This document shows, in pieces, positions 7,053 to 12,179 of a DNA stretch of 12,179 bases. The notes under the pieces were generated by a model. It was given only the letters and a program-made list of their open reading frames with translations, was not told the origin of the DNA and made no database searches. The translations under genes were made by a program, and so were the position numbers. Source of the DNA: Candidatus Bathyarchaeota archaeon. GTDB lineage: Archaea > Thermoproteota > Bathyarchaeia > Bathyarchaeales > Bathycorpusculaceae. Within the stretch, counting starts at the first letter, position 1; every line of letters starts with the position of its first letter. The stretch is from the NCBI GenBank assembly GCA_030626685.1, contig DAOUTL010000028.1, forward strand, positions 1 through 12,179, written 5' to 3'.

Positions 7053-8458
7053 CGTTTGCACCTCAACTTCTCCATATGCATCATACTTTTGTCTATGTGC
7101 TGTTTCGAGGCTATGTCTGTTCTATGCCACAATGCTCCGCCTTTTACCGCGTTCATGCCTTCTAGAGAGATTTGTCTGGCTGTTTCTATGTTTTCGCCTA
7201 CGCCTACAGTGCATACTGTTCTGGATTTGAGGGCATAAGTTTCGCCGTCACGGAGTTCCATAGATGCCGGATAAACACGGATTTTTTCGCCATACTTTCT
7301 GCTTAGTTCATATGCCTTTGTCAAGTCAACTGGCTTGCCAATTTCATCCTTGTTTACAAGGTTTGGAAAAACATCCATGTATCCGCCGTAGTTTGGTGGA
7401 ACCTTGTAGGTTACAACAGTTGCCGCTTTTTCTAATTCTATTCGTGTTAGATTGCCTTTCAAGATTTTGAAGCAGATGTCAACAAAGTCATTTTTTAGGA
7501 TTGGCAGAATATTTTGTATTTCCGGGTCTCCGGGTCGGCTGTTGTTTTCAAGGATTTTTGGTCCCTTGTCGGTATGGATGAAAGCCGCATAGAAGGGTAT
7601 GCCCCTTATACCTTCATCGTCTGCTGCTTTCCATCTCTCAAAAATCTTATTGATAATTTCTATTTCTTTGGTTCTGTCCGCATTTGTCATGAAAGGTAAT
7701 ACTTCATTAACGTCTTTATAGGAGCCCATGCCCCCCGTGTTTGGTCCTCTATCGTTGTCAAAAGCTCTTTTGTAGTCTCTCGTGTCTGGCAAGGGTACGA
7801 GGTGCTTCCCGTCGCAGAAGGCTTGAAAACTTGATTCTTCGCCTTCAATCTTCTCTTCGATTATAACTAGCCCATACTGGAAGTTCGCCATGAAATGCTC
7901 GAAGAGTTGTTCGCGGGTTGTGAAGTGGTCGCCCCATACGCCTACTCCCTTTCCGGCTGCAGGCTTGTCCGGCTTGACAACCGCCTTATTCTCAAGTTCG
8001 TCAAGCCAACTGTAAACAGCCTTTTTCGCTTCTTCTAGGCTTTTGTAATCTTTTGGATTGAAGATTTTAAAGCGTGGGTTCATCTCGGGCACGATTTCTT
8101 GGAATAATAGTCTCTGCTGGACTTTGCTTGCTTCTATTGCGTATTCCTTTGTTGGACAAATCATCGGTATGCCTGTTCGCTTTTCCACAAGGTCGCGTAC
8201 GCCGTTTATTATTGGTTTTTCAGGACCAACAACGCCGAAGTCAATTTTGTCCTTGTTTGCTTCTGCAAATTTGCAGATTTCCTCCACGTTTAAGTCTGGT
8301 ATAACAACATGCTTGACCGCTTTTTTCACGTTGAAGGGGTTTTGCTGCTTGTCTGCAACGTAAATTTCCACATCATAGTTTAGGCTTCGTGTGAAAGCGT
8401 CAACCACAGCGACGGCTCTTGCACCATAAGAAACGACTAATATGCCTACTTTCTCCAT
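7049..8458 (-). CDS. purD: Phosphoribosylamine--glycine ligase (GAR synthetase)
   Basis: PurD joins phosphoribosylamine, the unstable product of PurF, to glycine using ATP (step 2 of purine synthesis). The 469-residue protein from ATG 8458 has the ATP-grasp core: KPDKPAAGKG at 162-171, EGEESS at 205-210, PDTRDYKRAFDNDRGPNTGG at about 224-243 and the metal-binding ENNSRPGDPE at 304-313. The C-terminal domain ends with the conserved-looking WHRTDIAS...HMEKLR. An oddity is the N-terminal domain: the usual GxGGREHA loop is replaced by VSYGARAVAVVDAF at 9-22. ATG 8458 is chosen over TTG 8473 because GGTGG (8471-8467) lies 8 bases before the ATG. It follows purF by 54 bp and overlaps the HAD gene by 4 bp. 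The spacer includes an AT-rich stretch near 8490-8505, so an extra promoter there is possible but not shown. Confidence 0.94.
   Translation of the reverse strand: MEKVGILVVSYGARAVAVVDAFTRSLNYDVEIYVADKQQNPFNVKKAVKHVVIPDLNVEEICKFAEANKDKIDFGVVGPEKPIINGVRDLVEKRTGIPMICPTKEYAIEASKVQQRLLFQEIVPEMNPRFKIFNPKDYKSLEEAKKAVYSWLDELENKAVVKPDKPAAGKGVGVWGDHFTTREQLFEHFMANFQYGLVIIEEKIEGEESSFQAFCDGKHLVPLPDTRDYKRAFDNDRGPNTGGMGSYKDVNEVLPFMTNADRTKEIEIINKIFERWKAADDEGIRGIPFYAAFIHTDKGPKILENNSRPGDPEIQNILPILKNDFVDICFKILKGNLTRIELEKAATVVTYKVPPNYGGYMDVFPNLVNKDEIGKPVDLTKAYELSRKYGEKIRVYPASMELRDGETYALKSRTVCTVGVGENIETARQISLEGMNAVKGGALWHRTDIASKQHIDKSMMHMEKLRCKR
7059..7064 (-). promoter_or_regulatory. Ribosome binding site deciding the HAD gene start
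   Basis: On the minus strand GAGGTG lies 6 bases before GTG 7052. The other candidate start, GTG 7061, overlaps this site and has no good site of its own. The choice gives a 4-bp overlap with the purD stop, a common sign of coupled translation. Confidence 0.65.
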
Positions 8459-8512
8459 GCTCCAACCCACCAAATTACAAGAATAAACATGAAATCCTAA
8501 TTTATTTTACCG

Positions 8513-10018
8513 TTACACCTCTTCAGCGGGTTCTGCTATCTCGTAAAGTCTTCCTGTTTCCTCATAGCCCTTTAGGAATCGCTTTTTCATTTCGCCTGCT
8601 ATTTTTTGTGCTAGCGGCGTTGGATATTTGCCTGTTATGCATCCGAGGCATAGTTGATCCCGAGCGAAACCCGTAGCTTTCACAAAATTTCCTATTGACT
8701 GGTAGCACACAGCGTCTGCACCTATTATTTTTGCTATTTCTTCTGGACTATGCTTTGAGCCTATTAATTGGCCGTAGGTTGCCATGTCAATCCCATAGAA
8801 ACACGGTCCGATTATGCGTGGAAAAGTGACGAATAAGTATACCTTTTTTGCCCCCATTTTGCGAAGTTTTTTCACTATGACTTTTGTTGTGTCACCTCTG
8901 ACGATGCTGTCTTCAGTTACTATTACTCGTTTTCCCTTAAGTTTTGATGCTAAAACGTTAATTTTCCTGTCTATTGTTGAGTAGCGTTCTCTATCGAGTA
9001 AGATAAAGGCCCTTTCAGTCACATAGCGATGCCTTCTCGATGCTCTTTCCCATCTTAACCCAGATTCTTCATGAACCCCTAAGGCTGGGTCGTCGCCTGT
9101 TTCAGGCACAGAAAGAATTAAGTCTGCATCCTTAACGACGTCAGGATTCTCCCTGACGAGATTTCTTCCGAATTCTTCGCGAATCTCATAAACGTATTTT
9201 TCGTCGAAGCAGGAGTCAGGTCTTGCGAAATATGCGAATTCAAAGGCGCAGAAGGCCCTTCGCTCACCCTTCACAAGTTTTTCCCTTTCAAATCCATCTT
9301 TTGAAACTGTTACGAGCTCACCGGGTTCAAGTTCAAAATCCCTTTCAAGACCGTTTATGTTTAGGCCAACTGTTTCTGATGAGAACGCATAGGTTGAGTG
9401 GTCTTCGCTGTGACCAGCACATAACGGCCTTATTCCATACGGGTCTTTGAAGGCGAAGAATTTGCCGTCTTTTGTTATGCCAGCTACGGAAAAGGCTCCT
9501 TCGATCTCTTGCATGCATGTTTTGGCGGCTGAGGACAAATCTTTACTTTTTGTTAACTCCATTAGAAGTTTGAGGCAGATTAGGTCTGCATCGCATTCGT
9601 AGGAGAAGCTTGGAAAATCTTTGCTTATTTCCTTTTTAAGCTGAAACGTATTAACAACATTGCCATTGAAGGAAACAGCCAGTTTAAACTCGTTTTTTGA
9701 TGCGGTAACCGGCTGGGTGCCCTTTATCAATGATTTCTCATCGGTTTTTCCTGAAGTTGTATACCTAACGTTTCCTATGCCCACATGCCCGGGTAACCGC
9801 CCAAACCATTCTTGAATCGCGCTTGTTTTTACTTTTGGGACGAGGTCTAGGCTTCTGTGAACGTGAAATTTTCCATTATCGTAGGTGAGGAAACCATGGG
9901 ACTGGTGTCCTCTATGGTTTTGCGCCCTTAAACCCCAGTATATGTAGGGGAATATGGGCTGTTTTTGGAAGCTTATCGCGCCGAATACTCCGCATGCGAT
10001 TTTTAATTGCTCTCCCAT
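8513..10018 (-). CDS. purF: Amidophosphoribosyltransferase (glutamine PRPP amidotransferase)
   Basis: PurF makes phosphoribosylamine from PRPP and glutamine, the committed step of purine synthesis and the usual point of feedback control by purine nucleotides. The 501-residue protein has an N-terminal Ntn glutaminase domain. Its nucleophile should be Cys9 (CGVFGA) after removal of an 8-residue leader, so processing by propeptide cleavage is predicted. NGNVVN at 118-123 supplies the oxyanion region and RGHQSHG at 36-42 is typical. The PRTase domain has VTEDSIVRGDT at 367-377 as PRPP loop. Cys257, Cys406, Cys457 and Cys460 fall where Bacillus-type PurF binds a [4Fe-4S] cluster, so an oxygen-sensitive cluster enzyme is likely. 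Oddities: the usual IGHxRYST is IGNVRYTT at 81-88, and the segment around 304-350 departs from the common KNRYVGRTFI pattern. No Shine-Dalgarno is seen; the promoter places the transcript start close to the ATG. It heads the purF-purD-HAD-ftr unit. Confidence 0.95.
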   Translation of the reverse strand: MGEQLKIACGVFGAISFQKQPIFPYIYWGLRAQNHRGHQSHGFLTYDNGKFHVHRSLDLVPKVKTSAIQEWFGRLPGHVGIGNVRYTTSGKTDEKSLIKGTQPVTASKNEFKLAVSFNGNVVNTFQLKKEISKDFPSFSYECDADLICLKLLMELTKSKDLSSAAKTCMQEIEGAFSVAGITKDGKFFAFKDPYGIRPLCAGHSEDHSTYAFSSETVGLNINGLERDFELEPGELVTVSKDGFEREKLVKGERRAFCAFEFAYFARPDSCFDEKYVYEIREEFGRNLVRENPDVVKDADLILSVPETGDDPALGVHEESGLRWERASRRHRYVTERAFILLDRERYSTIDRKINVLASKLKGKRVIVTEDSIVRGDTTKVIVKKLRKMGAKKVYLFVTFPRIIGPCFYGIDMATYGQLIGSKHSPEEIAKIIGADAVCYQSIGNFVKATGFARDQLCLGCITGKYPTPLAQKIAGEMKKRFLKGYEETGRLYEIAEPAEEV

Positions 10019-10050
10019 GGCTTGGCAATGAGAAACGGTTATTTATCAAC

Positions 10051-10066
10051 TTTTATAACATCTTTA
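10051..10066 (-). promoter_or_regulatory. Likely archaeal promoter (TATA box) of purF
   Basis: On the minus strand TTATAAAA (10058-10051) is preceded by a purine-rich stretch that could be a BRE. Its centre lies about 25 bases before 10030, which would start the transcript roughly 12 bases upstream of the purF ATG. The short leader agrees with the missing Shine-Dalgarno. This would drive purF, purD, the HAD gene and ftr. Confidence 0.55.
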
Positions 10067-10090
10067 ACTAAAAAGTATGTTAACTTTGAA

Positions 10091-10106
10091 AGCCGCGTGA
10101 ACGGCT
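10091..10106 (-). terminator. Small GC-rich hairpin upstream of purF, possible terminator
   Basis: AGCCG (10091-10095) and CGGCT (10102-10106) pair perfectly around a 6-base loop. On the minus strand the stem is followed by TTTC and an AT-rich stretch, so it could end transcripts coming from aspS or the small reading frame just before the purF promoter. A 5-bp stem is weak evidence. Confidence 0.25.
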
Positions 10107-10110
10107 AGAT

Positions 10111-10123
10111 CAGTATGACTGAC
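10111..10123. repeat. Short inverted repeat TCAGT-ATG-ACTGA
   Basis: A perfect 5-bp palindromic arm pair with a 3-base centre, beside the GC-rich hairpin and about 55 bp upstream of the purF TATA box. It could be half of a terminator structure or a regulator site for the purF operon; chance is also possible at this length. Confidence 0.2.
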
Positions 10124-10305
10124 TATTTCACCATACTTGAAGTTATTGTTAATTCTGTGCTGGGAACAACATGAATCCACAAGTCCAGTGGCTTGAAGGA
10201 ATTGTCGTAATAGACGGTAAGCGTCACCACCGAACCTATTAGAGCATCCTTTGATTGCTTAAATCTTTGAACCCCCATTAAAACAACAAAAAATACATCG
10301 AACAA
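10123..10305 (-). CDS. Weak 60-codon reading frame of unknown function
   Basis: I do not recognise this product. It reads from TTG 10305, or as 51 codons from ATG 10278, and contains a hydrophobic start (FDVFFVVLMG) followed by a beta-strand-like stretch (IGSVVTLTVYYD) and DLWIHVV. Neither start has a Shine-Dalgarno. A TATA-like ATTTATACA lies about 50 bases upstream of the TTG. The adjacent frame just upstream encodes a plausible-looking GVPIDLYKETLQRNQKVI that runs out of frame near 10310, so it may be the tail of a small gene broken by a frameshift. It is equally possible that this is non-coding spacer. Confidence 0.2.
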   Translation of the reverse strand: MFDVFFVVLMGVQRFKQSKDALIGSVVTLTVYYDNSFKPLDLWIHVVPSTELTITSSMVK

Positions 10306-10393
10306 GTATTTATTTCTGTGATTACTTTTTGATTCCGTTGTAAGGTTTCCTTGTATAAATCTATAGGGACACCTCTTTGGTTTACTGAAGATT

Positions 10394-11713
10394 TTACGGT
10401 GTCAGTCTGAATTTGTCTCTCGGATAAAGGGTGACTTCCCTTATGTTCTTTTTCCCAGTCAGCATCATTGTTAGTCTTTCTAAGCCTATTGCCCATCCTG
10501 CATGAGGCGGCATTCCATAGTCAAAGGCCTCCAAATGGTATTTGAAGGATTTTGGGTTTAGACCCTTCTCTTTCAACCGTTTAATAAGAAGCTCTTTTGT
10601 TGCTATTCTTGTTCCGCCTGAGGCTAGTTCTATCCAACGCCACATCAGGTCGAAGCCTTCGCATAGTTCCGGGTTGTCATCACGTGGTTTTATGTAGAAT
10701 GCTTTAGAGTGCGTTGGCCAGTCGGTTATGAAGTAGAAGTATGGGTGAATTTTGCTCAATGTTCTGAAAGCTGGTGTCGGTATGTCTTCGCCCCATGGGA
10801 TTTCTATGCCTTCACGTTTTAAGTCGTGGAGAATCTCCTCGTATGTTAGGCGTTTGAAGGGAACTTCTGGCATTTTTATGCTGTGTTCTAGCGTTGCCAG
10901 CTCTTTTTGGCACTTTTCCTTGACAAGTTTGCAAACGTATTGCATCAGTTGTTCAAGTAATTGTATTACATCCTCAGCTGTGGCAAATGCTTGCTCAACA
11001 TCTATCGAAACAAACTCGCTTAAGTGGCGCCTCGTATGCGATTCCTCAGCCCTGAAGAATGGCCCTACTTCGAAGACTTTCTCGAAGCTCATGACAAGCT
11101 CTTCCTTGTACAATTGTGGACTCTGAGCTAGGAACGCTTTTCTCTCGAAGTACTCAACTGGGAAAAGGGCTGCGCCGCCCTCAGTTGCTGAAGCAATAAT
11201 GCGTGGAGTATGCACTTCAATGAAGCCCCTTTCGAACAGAAAATCTCGTATTGCCTCTACGGCCGTGTGCTGAATCTTGAAGACGGCTATGTTTTCTTCT
11301 CGGCAAAGGTCCAATGCTCGTGCGTCCAGTCGAACATCTAGATGTGCTGGTGTTTTTCCAGTTACGTCTATTGGCAAACGAGGCATGGCTGTGCTGAAGA
11401 TCTTGATCTCCTTCGGTATCACTTCGACGCCTCTAGGCGTAATCTCGGTTTTCCTCACAAGGCCTTTCACGCCTATGCTATATCTTTTCTGCAAGACATC
11501 AGACTTCGACATCACTTCGCCGCTTACCTTTTTCCGTGGGACAGTGACTTGTATTGTTCCTTCCCTATCCTGCAATATTATAAAACGTATCCCACCTAAA
11601 TCTCTAATCTCTTGAACCCAACCGAAAAGCGTAACCTCTTCGCCGTCCATTTCAGGTCTAACATCAACAGAATAATGCGTCCTACGCCAATCACCAATGC
11701 GATCCAACTTCAT
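10394..11713 (-). CDS. aspS: Aspartyl-tRNA synthetase, archaeal type, possibly non-discriminating
   Basis: AspRS charges tRNA-Asp, and in some archaea also tRNA-Asn, with aspartate. The 439-residue protein has the OB-fold anticodon domain at about 26-108 (VTLFGWVQEIRDLGG), class II motif 1 around 165-176, motif 2 FRAEESHTRRHLSEF at 220-234 and motif 3 GWAIGLERL at 406-414. It lacks the large bacterial insertion, as expected for the archaeal/eukaryal type. Aligned by eye to the Thermococcus kodakarensis enzyme, Pro93 replaces the Lys85 of the discriminating enzyme and Gln34 replaces Trp26. A proline in this loop is linked to acceptance of tRNA-Asn, so the enzyme may feed the GatCAB amidation route; the Gln is not diagnostic. 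ATG 11713 follows the KH-domain gene by 14 bp, with only a weak GGGCGTG upstream, so the two probably share a transcript. The protein ends in the usual PRD...LTP. Confidence 0.96.
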   Translation of the reverse strand: MKLDRIGDWRRTHYSVDVRPEMDGEEVTLFGWVQEIRDLGGIRFIILQDREGTIQVTVPRKKVSGEVMSKSDVLQKRYSIGVKGLVRKTEITPRGVEVIPKEIKIFSTAMPRLPIDVTGKTPAHLDVRLDARALDLCREENIAVFKIQHTAVEAIRDFLFERGFIEVHTPRIIASATEGGAALFPVEYFERKAFLAQSPQLYKEELVMSFEKVFEVGPFFRAEESHTRRHLSEFVSIDVEQAFATAEDVIQLLEQLMQYVCKLVKEKCQKELATLEHSIKMPEVPFKRLTYEEILHDLKREGIEIPWGEDIPTPAFRTLSKIHPYFYFITDWPTHSKAFYIKPRDDNPELCEGFDLMWRWIELASGGTRIATKELLIKRLKEKGLNPKSFKYHLEAFDYGMPPHAGWAIGLERLTMMLTGKKNIREVTLYPRDKFRLTP

Positions 11714-11727
11714 AAGTTCACGCCCAA

Positions 11728-12179
11728 CTAATCTGCAAACTCCACACGCAAGGTCATGTTTCGAACTTTACGGGCAATCTCCTTTAAAGCGTTTACATCA
11801 AAAGGCAGCTGCCTCCCACGCCTCTTCCTCAAAATAGCCCTAGTTTCAGTTGTTCCATCAGGCAGCCAAATAGTGTTTATCGTCACTATGCTTAGGGGAG
11901 CAAACAAATCCTCCAGAAACTTCCGATCATCAACCCCATACTCCAAAACACGAATAGCCTTACCAACTTTCGCCCCCAACGCCTTAAGGATTTTTCCACC
12001 ATAACCTAAAAGACGAGGAACATCACCCCGCCCCACAATTACCGCTAACATACCATCAACATCCACAGCATTATGAAAATAAACATTCTGAAGAGAAGGA
12101 TATTTCTCCTCCAGAGACAAAAGTAGGCGGGCGATTTTTAAGTCTAACTCGCTTACCTCGCCAGACTTAACCTTCGCCA
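11728..12179 (-). CDS. KH-domain RNA-binding protein (5' end outside window)
   Basis: The frame is open to the window edge, so the 149 residues seen are the C-terminal part. A start at TTG 12120 would be internal: the upstream codons read KSGEVSELDLKIARLLL and form one continuous helix-like segment with LSLEEKYP. A KH-like RNA-binding core is visible in GRGDVPRLLGYGGKILKALG with a GYGG loop in place of the classical GxxG, followed by IRVLEYG. The tail is basic (RAILRKRRGRQLP) and ends in an amphipathic ALKEIARKVRN helix. This would suit an RNA-binding or NusA-like role in transcription or translation, but I cannot name the family with certainty. The stop lies 14 bp before aspS, and this linkage supports a translation-related role. 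Product call is moderate; the existence of the gene is well supported by length, frame continuity and spacing. Confidence 0.65.
   Translation of the reverse strand, partial: AKVKSGEVSELDLKIARLLLSLEEKYPSLQNVYFHNAVDVDGMLAVIVGRGDVPRLLGYGGKILKALGAKVGKAIRVLEYGVDDRKFLEDLFAPLSIVTINTIWLPDGTTETRAILRKRRGRQLPFDVNALKEIARKVRNMTLRVEFAD

Larger units (their letters stand above)
10019..10393. other. 375-bp gap between aspS and purF
   Basis: The only long spacer in the window. It holds the likely purF promoter (10051-10066), two small hairpins (10091-10106 and 10111-10123), a weak 60-codon minus-strand reading frame (10123-10305) and a TATA-like ATTTATACA on the minus strand at about 10352-10360. I checked it for tRNA-like cloverleaf, CRISPR repeats and insertion-sequence ends and saw none. 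Confidence 0.6.

Noticed and set aside
8459..8473. TTG 8473 as the purD start
   Set aside because: The GGTGG site at 8467-8471 overlaps this region and is well spaced for ATG 8458, where the family similarity begins.
10019..10393. tRNA, CRISPR or insertion-sequence end in the aspS-purF gap
   Set aside because: No cloverleaf arms with a T-loop, no repeated units with spacers and no terminal inverted repeats or transposase fragment were seen.
10278..10496. 72-codon minus-strand frame overlapping the aspS end
   Set aside because: About half lies inside aspS in another frame. Only its downstream part looks protein-like, and that is discussed as a possible frameshifted remnant.
11728..12120. TTG 12120 as the true start of the KH-domain protein
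   Set aside because: The frame stays open to 12179 with helix-like sequence that runs smoothly into the coding region, and no ribosome binding site precedes the TTG.

Overview
The window reads as a dense, moderately AT-rich archaeal chromosome segment. Archaeal signs are an archaeal-type aspartyl-tRNA synthetase, a formylmethanofuran:tetrahydromethanopterin formyltransferase (Ftr), an EhaR/COG4030-like HAD protein, TATA-box-like promoters with short leaders, frequent GTG/TTG starts, and GGAGGT/GGTG-type ribosome binding sites. The gene mix (de novo purine genes plus the archaeal C1 pathway, with no methanogenesis gene visible) would fit a Bathyarchaeota-like lineage. That placement is inference from protein flavour, not a database match. 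I see no mobile element, CRISPR array, rRNA or tRNA.

Layout. Bases 1-2989 (+) hold the 3' part of purL and all of purQ, two subunits of the enzyme for step 4 of purine synthesis. A PfkB sugar/nucleoside kinase (2972-3895, -) converges on purQ with an 18-bp overlap. A 77-bp divergent promoter region separates it from a zinc-dependent alcohol dehydrogenase (3973-5016, +). The rest is on the minus strand. Read 5'->3' on that strand it runs: KH-domain protein (start outside the window), aspS, a 375-bp gap with a TATA-like promoter, then purF, purD, an EhaR-like HAD protein and ftr. The last two junctions are very tight: a 4-bp GTGA overlap at purD/HAD and a TAA directly abutting ATG at HAD/ftr.

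How the genes fit together. PurF, PurD and PurL/PurQ cover steps 1, 2 and 4 of IMP synthesis. Step 3 and a late step need one-carbon units. Ftr moves a formyl group between methanofuran and tetrahydromethanopterin, so its place at the end of a purF-purD operon suggests C1 metabolism and purine synthesis are expressed together. The HAD protein between them has a family name borrowed from a hydrogenase operon, but no hydrogenase gene is present here. This purF-purD-HAD-ftr cassette is the most interesting part of the window.

Smaller points: AspRS carries a proline at the position linked to tRNA-Asn acceptance (possible non-discriminating enzyme). PurD lacks the usual N-terminal GGREHA motif and PurF is divergent while keeping four cysteines that match Fe-S ligands. 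The aspS-purF gap holds a weak, possibly broken small ORF and two small hairpins.
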